23,312 nt of DNA from CAYVOX01 sp964453035 (lineage in GTDB: Bacteria > Chloroflexota > Anaerolineae > Anaerolineales > Anaerolineaceae): positions 1 to 23,312 of the forward strand of contig CAYVOX010000038.1 of the NCBI GenBank assembly GCA_964453035.1, read 5' to 3'. The first letter of the stretch is position 1. Each line of letters begins with the position of its first letter. Of the stretch, positions 7,001-15,208 are shown in pieces. Position numbers and translations under genes: made by a program. The notes beneath the pieces were generated by a model that saw only the letters and a program-made list of their open reading frames with translations, searched no databases and was not told the origin of the DNA.

Positions 7001-7477
7001 ATGCTCAATCACCTGACTAATTTTTCCCCCACCAAAGACTTATCCGGTCCGGCTGATCCCTCAAAATCCGCCTCCTCCCGCGATATCACTATCCTGGTCG
7101 TTGAAGATAACGTTTCAAATTTTGTGTTGATCGCGCGCATGCTGGGCTTTCTGGGAATTCACTGCGAATGGAAGACCTCGGGCTTTGAGGTGGTCGAATA
7201 TGCCGACACCCTCCCCCGCATAGACCTTATTTTGATGGATATTCGCCTGCCCTATGAAGACGGCTACAGCGCATTGCGTAAAATCCGCCAATCCGCGCAC
7301 CTCAAGCACATCCCCGTAGTTGCCGTGACGGCAGAAGCCAGCCTTGAACAGATGGAAAAAGCGCGTAAATCAGGTTTTGACGGCTTTTTGGGTAAGCCTC
7401 TCGATCCCGATCGCTTTCCAGACCAGATTCAGAGGATTTTAGCCAGCCAGCCCGTCTGGGAAATTGGTTACGACTAG
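7001..7477 (+). CDS. Single-domain response regulator with N-terminal extension
   Basis: This second stand-alone receiver has 158 residues. The first 27 or so residues are rich in Ser, Pro and Lys and look disordered. The receiver follows, with E35-D36, phospho-acceptor D80 in LILMDIRLPYEDGY, T110 in AVTAE and K132 in GKP. No output domain follows. It is only distantly similar to the receiver encoded just upstream, so it is not a recent duplicate. Its TAG stop overlaps the AGGAG ribosome binding site of the next gene, indicating translational coupling. Role by context: phosphotransfer partner of the operon's hybrid kinase; the target is unknown. Confidence 0.9.
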   Translation: MLNHLTNFSPTKDLSGPADPSKSASSRDITILVVEDNVSNFVLIARMLGFLGIHCEWKTSGFEVVEYADTLPRIDLILMDIRLPYEDGYSALRKIRQSAHLKHIPVVAVTAEASLEQMEKARKSGFDGFLGKPLDPDRFPDQIQRILASQPVWEIGYD

Positions 7478-7486
7478 GAGCTCGGT

Positions 7487-10400
7487 ATGCCAGAGAAGAA
7501 AATCACCGGGGTACCCCTGCAGGATAAGCAGTTCAAAATCAAGTGGAGTCTTTCTTTCACAGTTGTGCTTGGCTTGATTCTCTTGATTTCCATCCCGGTT
7601 ACGGTCATGGGTCTTGCCACCTATTTCCGCTCGCGCGATTTGATGACCGAGCAGGCCTCCAATCAGCTCAACACCATCATTCAGACGCAGTCTCTCGAAG
7701 CCAGTCAAATAGCCGCCGCCACCAGGACTTACCTGGATGAATTACTCAATGACTCCTTGGTTCGAGATGCCATCGACCGCCTGGTCAACGAAGCAGACGA
7801 CGCCAACGCCTACCTGACCGCCTACCAGTTGAACGGCTTTCGCAACCGTACACCTCTGTTCGGCACAACCTACGCCGACCAGATTTCCATCATCTTGCCC
7901 AACGGGCGCATCCTGATCTCAACCAAAGCCGACCTGGCCAATCAGAACATCAACCAGGTTGAACCGATTAAGCAGCTTTTGGGAACCGACACCGCAACAA
8001 CCTCATTTGACATCCAGGGTTTTGCCCCCGACCAATACACCCTTCTGGCTACCCGGGTCTTTAAATCTAATCCACCCAGGTCGCTCACTGCAACCATCCT
8101 CGTCTCCGCGCAGGCTAACCGCCTCTCGCAGCTCCTCCTCTCCTCGATGAGCCTGTTCCCCGAAGCTAACGCCCACTTCATCACCTCGAATGGGCAGAGC
8201 ATCGGTTTTTCTATTGATGACCGCGAGACGCTGCGCAACCTTTCCTGGCACGACGAGCATTATGAATATCTCCAGAGGGTGTTTGCCAGCCCAGAACGCG
8301 AAGGTTTTACCGATTACGGCACCGTTGACCGCGGGCACGTCTTTGCCTACGCCAAATGGATCCCTTCGCTTAAAACCGGCCTCGTTCTCGAAGTGCCCCA
8401 GACCATCGTTTTTCAGCAGGTTGATGCGCTCGTTCCTTTCACCTCGCTGCTGATTACAATCGCTATTCTTGTTGCGGCAGTACTGGCCTTTATCGGCTCT
8501 CGTTTCCTCACTCGCCCTCTGGTACAGCTTGCCGCCAAGGCGCGCCGCTTTGCCAACGGAGATTGGAGCCAGCGTGCCCCTGTCAACCGCTCCGATGAGA
8601 TCGGTCTTCTGGCAGCATCGTTCAACAACATGGTGGAACAGATTAGCGATCTCTACCGCTCCATGGAAAACCGCGTTGAGCAGCGCTCCCAGCAGATTCG
8701 CACTGCCTCTGAGATTGGTCAAATCGCCACCTCATCCTCCAGCCGTGAAGAAATCGTCCAAAAGACGGCCAGCCTGGTGCTCGAACGGTTCGGCTACCCC
8801 CTGGCAGCCATCGCCCTGATCGAGGAATCCGGTCTCAACGCGGTCATCACCGCTGCTCAGAGCTCCACTCCGCTGTCTAAAGATTTACTCGGCAAGCGTA
8901 TCCCAATCAATGATAGCTCACTCGTCGGTTGGGTTGCCCGTCACAACCAGGCGCGCGTCGTCACCACCGCCGAAGAAACCAACGCCCAGTTTACCTCCGA
9001 ATTCCAGTCCGGCTCCCGCTCAGCCCTCGCCATGCCCATCGCCATCGGCAACCGGGTGCTTGGGGTGTTTGAAGTTCAAGACACCTCCGCCCAGGGCTTT
9101 GATAACGAAACACTCTCCGTGTTGCAAACACTTTGCAACCAGGTTGCCAACGGCCTGCAAAACATGCGCCTGCTCGAAGCCACTCAAATCAACCTCGAAG
9201 AGACTTCTCTACTCTACCGCGCCAGCCGTCAAATCACCATGACGCAAAACGAGCCGGAATTGCTTAAAGTTTTCACCGAAACCCTGATAAGAACGCCGTT
9301 TGTCAGCGCGGTCTTCTTCCTTCAGGCTGATTATCTCGGCATCCAGACGCTTGTTGACCCACGCAGCCAGCAACCTACCGCCACAACCCAGGGTATAACC
9401 CTTCCACTACGCAACATCTCCACGCTGCTCACCGACTCACGTCTGGTCATCATTGAAGACCTCTCCGTCGATTCAGAGTACGCCAACCTTCTATCTTTCT
9501 TTGTCCGGCGTGGTTGCCGCACAGCCGCCATCTTCCCCATCAAACTGGGTGAAAAACTTTCTCGCGTGGTTGTGCTCGGCTCGCGCGAACCCCTCAGCCT
9601 CACCGAAACCAGCCTGCAGCCGTACTCTAACCTTATTGAAGTCATCACCACCACTCTTGAGCGCTTCAGAATTCACGAAACCCTCCAGCAGCGCGTCAAT
9701 GAGCTTCAAACCATTGCCACAGTCAGCCAGGCCATTTCCGCCGAAACGGATATCTACCAGCTCTACCACCTCTTACACCAACAGGTCATGCAAATCATTG
9801 GCAGCGATATCGGCTTCCTGGTGGCTAATTATTCACCACGGGATAACCTCATCCATATTCCCTATATCTTTGAAAACGGTGAGTTGCTCTCAATCAACCC
9901 CTTCCCCCTTGGTGAAGGCCTCACCTCCCATCTGATCAAATCGCGCCAACCCCTCATGATGGTTAAGAATACAGAGGCGCAAACCCGGCAGTTAGGTGCA
10001 AAAATCATCGGTAAAACTGCAAAGTCCTGGCTTGGTGTCCCATTGATCCTCGGTAATGACGTCCTCGGCGCTATCGTCCTGCAGGATACAGATAAGGAAG
10101 AGCGATTTACCGAAACCGACCTGGCTCTCTTCAACACCCTGGCGCCTCAGGTGGCTACCGCCATCCGCAACGCCCAGCTGCTGACCGAAATGCAGCAAGC
10201 TTTACACGCCTATGACCAGGAGCGCTTCTTGCTCAACACCTTGCTGGAAAACATCCCCGAGCAGGTCTTTTTCAAGGATGCGGACGGGCGCTACATCCGC
10301 GTTAGCCAGTCCTACGCCAGGAGTATTGGCCTGCAATCGCCCGAACAGGCTGTCCATCAAACCGATCAGCAGTTGCTGGAATCCCAAACGGCGGAACGTA

Positions 10401-11803
10401 ATCAATCCGAGTTCGATACCGTCCTCACCTCGCGCCAGCCCATCCAGACTCAGGAGAAAGCACTGCAGGACGAAAAAACCATCTGGACGGATATCTCCCG
10501 CATCCCCATGCTTGACCAGGAAAACCTTCCGGTGGGCATCCTCGGCATTAACCGCGATATTTCTGAGCTCAAACAGGCCGAAGAATTGGCTCAACACCGC
10601 GCTCTGCATCTCAGCATCGCCCAGGAAATCGCCCGTGATACTTCCAGCACCCTCGAGACAAATGTGCTTCTGCGTAATGCCACCCAAATGATCCGCGACC
10701 GGTTCGGATTTTACCATTCCTCAATCTTCCTGCTCGATGCGCTTGGCGAGTACGCCGAATTGCGTGAATCCACCGGTGAAGTTGGCGAACGGATGAAATC
10801 CCTCCACCACCGACTGGCGGTTGGCTCTCAATCTCTGGTCGGTCAGGCTACAGCCAGCGGTCAACCGGTCATCATCAACGATGTCGCCAAATACCAGTTT
10901 TATTATGCCAATCCCCTCCTGCCCGATACGCGCTCCGAGCTGGTCATCCCCCTCAAAGTCGGCGAGAGAATCATCGGTGCCATTGATGTGCAGAGTACCC
11001 AGCTCAACGCCTTTGTTGAGGAAGACGTCAAAATCCTCACCATCCTGGCCGACCAACTGGCTATTGCCATTTACAACGCTGTCCTGTTCACCGATTCTCA
11101 AACCAGCCTGTCCCAGCACCGCCTTATCCATCAAATTACCGTGTCTGCTTCCTCCAAACTGGAGCTGGATGACGCCCTCTCGATGACTGTCAAGACCCTT
11201 CAGGAAAAACGCCAAAAAGACCGTGTGGCAATCTACCTGCTCAACGCATCCAACCAGCTTGAGCTAAAAACCGAAGCGGGCTTTGACGAACACAGTCTGG
11301 CTGCACTCACTTATGAGCTTGACGAGGGCGTTACCGGGAAGTCAGCTCAGAGCCTGCAGCAAGTTCTGGTTAAGGACGCCCTCAACGAGCCCGGGATGGA
11401 AACGCCCACCCTGCAGACGCGCTCCATTTTAGCCACCCCCATCACCTTTGCCAACCGGTTGATTGGCGTCTTGTACAGTGAGAACCCGGAACCTGTCGCA
11501 TATCACGAAAACGACCTCGAAATCTACGCCTCCCTTGCCAACACGCTGGGCGCCATCATTTCCAACGCCCGCCTGGTCGAAGCCGTTCGCCTTCAGGTTG
11601 AGCGCCAGCGCCGCCTTTTCGACGTCACCAATCGCATCCGTCAGACGTTGGATATGAAATCCATCATGGAAGTATCCGCTTCAGAGATCGCGCGCGCAGT
11701 CAATGCCCGGCGCGCCAGGATTGACCTTTCTATCGGTGAGGTGAACGAGCCTCAAATCGTCCGGGATGGGAATGGTTACCACGATGAGGAGAAACGCTCA
11801 TGA
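7487..11803 (+). CDS. Membrane sensor with CACHE-like, HAMP, five GAF and one PAS domain, no kinase
   Basis: This 1438-residue protein has a transmembrane helix at about 21-44, an extracytoplasmic region (about 45-315) with the look of a CACHE sensor, and a second helix at about 317-340. A HAMP linker (about 340-395) is followed by a GAF series at roughly 406-563, 575-725, 740-900, 1042-1202 and 1215-1365, with a PAS domain at about 915-1032 (NIPEQVFFKDADGRYIRVSQ). The final 65 residues resemble only the first helix and strand of another GAF. No HisKA, HATPase, GGDEF, EAL or methyl-accepting domain is present, so output must pass through a partner. Start: ATG with AGGAG six bases upstream. 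The stop overlaps the next gene as ATGA. Architecture is confident; ligands are unknown. Confidence 0.88.
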   Translation: MPEKKITGVPLQDKQFKIKWSLSFTVVLGLILLISIPVTVMGLATYFRSRDLMTEQASNQLNTIIQTQSLEASQIAAATRTYLDELLNDSLVRDAIDRLVNEADDANAYLTAYQLNGFRNRTPLFGTTYADQISIILPNGRILISTKADLANQNINQVEPIKQLLGTDTATTSFDIQGFAPDQYTLLATRVFKSNPPRSLTATILVSAQANRLSQLLLSSMSLFPEANAHFITSNGQSIGFSIDDRETLRNLSWHDEHYEYLQRVFASPEREGFTDYGTVDRGHVFAYAKWIPSLKTGLVLEVPQTIVFQQVDALVPFTSLLITIAILVAAVLAFIGSRFLTRPLVQLAAKARRFANGDWSQRAPVNRSDEIGLLAASFNNMVEQISDLYRSMENRVEQRSQQIRTASEIGQIATSSSSREEIVQKTASLVLERFGYPLAAIALIEESGLNAVITAAQSSTPLSKDLLGKRIPINDSSLVGWVARHNQARVVTTAEETNAQFTSEFQSGSRSALAMPIAIGNRVLGVFEVQDTSAQGFDNETLSVLQTLCNQVANGLQNMRLLEATQINLEETSLLYRASRQITMTQNEPELLKVFTETLIRTPFVSAVFFLQADYLGIQTLVDPRSQQPTATTQGITLPLRNISTLLTDSRLVIIEDLSVDSEYANLLSFFVRRGCRTAAIFPIKLGEKLSRVVVLGSREPLSLTETSLQPYSNLIEVITTTLERFRIHETLQQRVNELQTIATVSQAISAETDIYQLYHLLHQQVMQIIGSDIGFLVANYSPRDNLIHIPYIFENGELLSINPFPLGEGLTSHLIKSRQPLMMVKNTEAQTRQLGAKIIGKTAKSWLGVPLILGNDVLGAIVLQDTDKEERFTETDLALFNTLAPQVATAIRNAQLLTEMQQALHAYDQERFLLNTLLENIPEQVFFKDADGRYIRVSQSYARSIGLQSPEQAVHQTDQQLLESQTAERNQSEFDTVLTSRQPIQTQEKALQDEKTIWTDISRIPMLDQENLPVGILGINRDISELKQAEELAQHRALHLSIAQEIARDTSSTLETNVLLRNATQMIRDRFGFYHSSIFLLDALGEYAELRESTGEVGERMKSLHHRLAVGSQSLVGQATASGQPVIINDVAKYQFYYANPLLPDTRSELVIPLKVGERIIGAIDVQSTQLNAFVEEDVKILTILADQLAIAIYNAVLFTDSQTSLSQHRLIHQITVSASSKLELDDALSMTVKTLQEKRQKDRVAIYLLNASNQLELKTEAGFDEHSLAALTYELDEGVTGKSAQSLQQVLVKDALNEPGMETPTLQTRSILATPITFANRLIGVLYSENPEPVAYHENDLEIYASLANTLGAIISNARLVEAVRLQVERQRRLFDVTNRIRQTLDMKSIMEVSASEIARAVNARRARIDLSIGEVNEPQIVRDGNGYHDEEKRS

Positions 11804-13482
11804 ACCTGATTAAAGCTATCTCTCCCGCCTACACCCCTCCCCATTTGGAAGGTAAGCCTACCCTCCTCATCCTCCGGGAAAAAATTGTTCAAACCTTCCT
11901 ACTGCTCCTGGCAATCGGAACGCTGGTTGCTTACGCCGCCTTCTTCAAATCCTACCTTGATAATCAGTCCTACTTCACCCTGATCGGCTACACCGTTCTC
12001 ACCTTTTCGGTGGTGGTGCTGGTTCTGGCTCGCCAGGCGCCTTATTTCCTCCGCGCCGGCGTGATTCTCCTCGGTATTTTAGGCATTGCAGTCATCTCTT
12101 TTCTCCAGCGCGGTCTGGCTGGTGATGGGCGCACCTTTCTCCTGGCATGGAGCATTTTCACAATTTTGCTGGCGTCCACACGATTGGGTTACGTCACCAT
12201 TTTGGTCAACGCTATATTGTATAGCTCAGCCGCATTTTTATTCATTAACCAACGGTTTTCCCCGCTTTCTGCAGGCGCCCCGAACATCATCGATGCAACC
12301 AGTTGGACAAGTGGCGGCGTTTTCTTTGTTTTCCTTAACGTGGTTGTTGTTGCCGTGATTGGTTTCATGATTAATAACCTCCAAAAAACGCTCTCCCAAT
12401 CCGCAGAACTGGCTCGCGAGCTTGGAAAAGAACGCTTTACCCTCCAATCCCGCGTTGAGCAGCGCACCAAAGATCTACAGAAACAGCTCATCCAGATTCG
12501 CGTGGCTTCCGAAATTTCACGCGCCGTCAGCACCGTTCTTGACCCGCAAGCCCTACCTCAAACCGTGGTTGACCTCATCCGCGACCGCTTTGATCTCTAC
12601 TACACCGGCTTTTTCACCGCTGACCGCAGTGGGTACGCCATCCTCACCGCAGGCACTGGCGAAGCCGGGCGCAAGATGATTGCAGCCTCGCACCGCCTGG
12701 CGATTGGCAGTGCCTCCATGATCGGTTGGTGCATCGCCAACCGCACCCCGCGTGTCGCTCTCGACGTAGGCGAAGAAGCCGTTCGTTTCAACAATCCCTA
12801 CCTCCCCGCCACCCGCTCCGAAATGGCTGTGCCCATCATCAGCCGCGGCGTGGCACTCGGTGCGCTCACCATCCAGTCCGACCAACCCAACGCCTTCAAC
12901 GAGGCCGATATCCTCATCCTCCAGAGCATCGCCGACAGCCTGGCTGTTGCCATGGAAAACGCGCGCCTCTTCCAGCAATCTCAGGAAAACCTTGAAGAGA
13001 TTCGCACGCTTAACAAGAATTATCTACAGCAGGCCTGGTCTGATGTGCTGGATGAATTTGGCGAAATGAGCTGCACTGTCGAGAATCCCAACCCAACCGC
13101 CAAAGGCAAGACACACCCCATTTTTATCCCCATTGCCCTCAGAGACCAGGTACTCGGAACGCTTACCCTCGAAACCGAATCAGACTCGCTCACCCCCGAA
13201 GAACAGACCTTTGTGGAAGCAGTGACCGTGCAAACCGCTCTGGCACTGGAAAATGCCCGCCTGGTTGAAGAAACGCAACGCCGGGTCCAACAGGAACAAA
13301 CCCTTAACGACCTCACCTCCGAGTTCTCGAAGGTCTTCAGTATCGATGAATTACTGCGCTCAGCGCTCAAAGGCATCAGCCAGTTGCCCTCCGTCTCCGA
13401 AGTCTCCGTCCACCTGGTTCCACCTCAAACCGCCGCCGCCCTCCCACCCGTTCCGGGGGATAACGGAAAGGAGCATGCATGA
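11800..13482 (+). CDS. Six-helix membrane GAF protein without output domain
   Basis: This 560-residue protein has about six transmembrane helices in residues 28-193, a charged coiled coil at about 195-228 (LQSRVEQRTKDLQKQL), and one complete GAF at about 235-385. The helix NYLQQAWSDVL (about 406-416) precedes a shortened GAF-like segment with only the C-terminal strands and helix (about 430-490). A tail at about 500-545 resembles the first helix and strand of a GAF. No kinase, cyclase or other output is present. It shares organisation and the N-terminal LLILRExIxQ motif with the next protein, so the two look like tandem paralogues. The start is ATG with AGGAG eight bases upstream, overlapping the previous stop. 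The membrane domain resembles those of multi-helix sensors, but I cannot assign it to a named family. Confidence 0.85.
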   Translation: MNLIKAISPAYTPPHLEGKPTLLILREKIVQTFLLLLAIGTLVAYAAFFKSYLDNQSYFTLIGYTVLTFSVVVLVLARQAPYFLRAGVILLGILGIAVISFLQRGLAGDGRTFLLAWSIFTILLASTRLGYVTILVNAILYSSAAFLFINQRFSPLSAGAPNIIDATSWTSGGVFFVFLNVVVVAVIGFMINNLQKTLSQSAELARELGKERFTLQSRVEQRTKDLQKQLIQIRVASEISRAVSTVLDPQALPQTVVDLIRDRFDLYYTGFFTADRSGYAILTAGTGEAGRKMIAASHRLAIGSASMIGWCIANRTPRVALDVGEEAVRFNNPYLPATRSEMAVPIISRGVALGALTIQSDQPNAFNEADILILQSIADSLAVAMENARLFQQSQENLEEIRTLNKNYLQQAWSDVLDEFGEMSCTVENPNPTAKGKTHPIFIPIALRDQVLGTLTLETESDSLTPEEQTFVEAVTVQTALALENARLVEETQRRVQQEQTLNDLTSEFSKVFSIDELLRSALKGISQLPSVSEVSVHLVPPQTAAALPPVPGDNGKEHA

Positions 13483-15191
13483 AATCCTTCTTCCTCAGTT
13501 TCCTGCCATCTCGCCCCCCAAAATCCATCGACCCATCCGATTCGCTGCTCATCCTCCGCGAACGGATTCTTCAGATTATCCTGCTCTCCGTCTCAGGACT
13601 TGGCTCTCTATTCTTTCTGGTCACAGTCACGCAATCTCTCAGGCGCAGTCCCATTTTCATCGCTCTGGTCGGCATTACCGTCCTTATCATGCTCCTCCTG
13701 GCGCTTTTCCGGCAGTGGTCGTTCAAAATCCGCTCATGGCTCACCATCTTTGTTCTTTATGTTCTAACCATCACCGCCATAGCCATCTACGGCCTGGATG
13801 GTTCTGGTATGCTCCTGGCCTTATCTGTGACGGTCATTATCTTCCTGATGCGCGGCCCAGCCGTTGGTTTTGCCATGTCGGTCGTCAACGTGCTCACCGT
13901 TGTTGTCATCGGCTGGTTGATGGTCACCGGTCGGATGAATCCCCCCGCCCCCGAATACACCTATGACTCTACCATGCTGGGGGGCTGGCTCAACACCGGT
14001 TTGGCCTATATCGTCCTCACAGCTGCCGTCATGACATCCGTTGTCACCATGGTGGTTGGCTTACAGCAGGCTACCCAGAACCAGAAATTACTCTCCCTCG
14101 AGCTCATCGAGGAGCGCTCCAATCTTGAGAGTAAAGTCATCCAGCGCACGCAGGAAGTTGAACGCCGCGCCATCCAGTTGGAGATTGCCACATCCATCGC
14201 CCGCGAGATCCTGCAGGAAACCGACCTGGATAAATTGCTCAACAACGCCGTTGAACTCATTCGGGAACGGTTTGCACTCTACTATGCAGCCCTCTTTTTA
14301 GTTGACGACCAGGGGGAATATGCTGTATTGAGGTCGGGCACCGGTGAGGCCGGTCGCGAGATGCTCCTGCGCGGGCACAGGCTCAAAGTTGGACAGGTTG
14401 GCATGGTCGGCTATGTTGTCGCCAACAATGAATTTCGCCTGGCGCAGGATGTTAAATCTGATTTATCCCACTATGACAATCCTTTTTTACCTGCCACGCA
14501 AGCAGAGTTAGCCCTTCCGTTGACGTTGGAAGGCAAAGTGATTGGCGCTCTGGATGTGCAAAGTACTCAAAAAGATTTCTTCACCCCTGAAGATATCAAA
14601 GCCCTCCAGCTCACCGCCGATCAAATTGCCGTTGCCATTCAACGCGCCCGCCTCATCGCCCGGCTTGAAGAAACCGTCACCAGCCTTGAAAAAGGCATGC
14701 GCCAGTTCACCCAGCAATCCTGGGGCACCCACCTCAAATCCTCCCGCCAGAACTTTTCCTACCGGATTAACCAGTCAAGGCTAGATGAGGACGCCCATCT
14801 CGGACCACAGGCTGCCGATGCGCTCGCCTTTGGAAAACCTTCCGTGAGCCAACCGGAAGGTGAAGGCAACCTTTCCACCATCGCCCTGCCCATCACGCTG
14901 CGCAACCAGGTTCTCGGCGTGATCGACGTGCGATTTGACAGCCAAAAAACACCCCAGAACCTTCTTTCCCTGCTCCAGGCAGCCGCCGATCGCCTGGCGC
15001 TCGCTCTTGAAAACGCCCGCTTGCTTGAGGAAGTTAAGTTCAGAGCCGAATCAGACCGCCTCGTTAGCGGTGTGAGCAACCGGGTACGCGCTGCCACCAA
15101 TGTGGATAACGTCCTCAAAACAGCCGCCGCTGAGCTTGGGCGTAGCCTGGGCGTCAGCGAAGTACTGGTTCAGCTCATCACCTCAGATTAA
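13479..15191 (+). CDS. Six-helix membrane GAF protein, tandem paralogue
   Basis: The 570 residues repeat the plan of the preceding protein: LLILRERILQ near residue 23, about six transmembrane helices to residue 200, and a coiled coil containing SKVIQRTQEVERR. A full GAF covers about 236-394, with NPFLPATQAELALPL. A helix with FTQQSWGTHL (about 410-419) leads into a truncated GAF-like segment (about 465-515, ending in LALALENARLLEE) and the GAF-start-like tail (about 522-568). There is no output domain. The start ATG overlaps the previous stop as ATGA, with AAGGAG five bases upstream, so the two proteins are probably made in similar amounts and could form heteromers. Divergence from the upstream paralogue is large, so the duplication is old. 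Confidence 0.85.
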   Translation: MKSFFLSFLPSRPPKSIDPSDSLLILRERILQIILLSVSGLGSLFFLVTVTQSLRRSPIFIALVGITVLIMLLLALFRQWSFKIRSWLTIFVLYVLTITAIAIYGLDGSGMLLALSVTVIIFLMRGPAVGFAMSVVNVLTVVVIGWLMVTGRMNPPAPEYTYDSTMLGGWLNTGLAYIVLTAAVMTSVVTMVVGLQQATQNQKLLSLELIEERSNLESKVIQRTQEVERRAIQLEIATSIAREILQETDLDKLLNNAVELIRERFALYYAALFLVDDQGEYAVLRSGTGEAGREMLLRGHRLKVGQVGMVGYVVANNEFRLAQDVKSDLSHYDNPFLPATQAELALPLTLEGKVIGALDVQSTQKDFFTPEDIKALQLTADQIAVAIQRARLIARLEETVTSLEKGMRQFTQQSWGTHLKSSRQNFSYRINQSRLDEDAHLGPQAADALAFGKPSVSQPEGEGNLSTIALPITLRNQVLGVIDVRFDSQKTPQNLLSLLQAAADRLALALENARLLEEVKFRAESDRLVSGVSNRVRAATNVDNVLKTAAAELGRSLGVSEVLVQLITSD

Positions 15192-15208
15192 CCCCTGGAT
15201 GGAACGAT

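Noticed and set aside
8003..8722. Long antisense open frame opposite the first sensor gene, and similar long antisense frames at 10202-10717, 10721-11215 and 15857-16726
   Set aside because: They lie fully inside well-supported GAF or CACHE coding sequence, show no domain signature and have no ribosome binding sites. They are by-products of the codon use on the coding strand.
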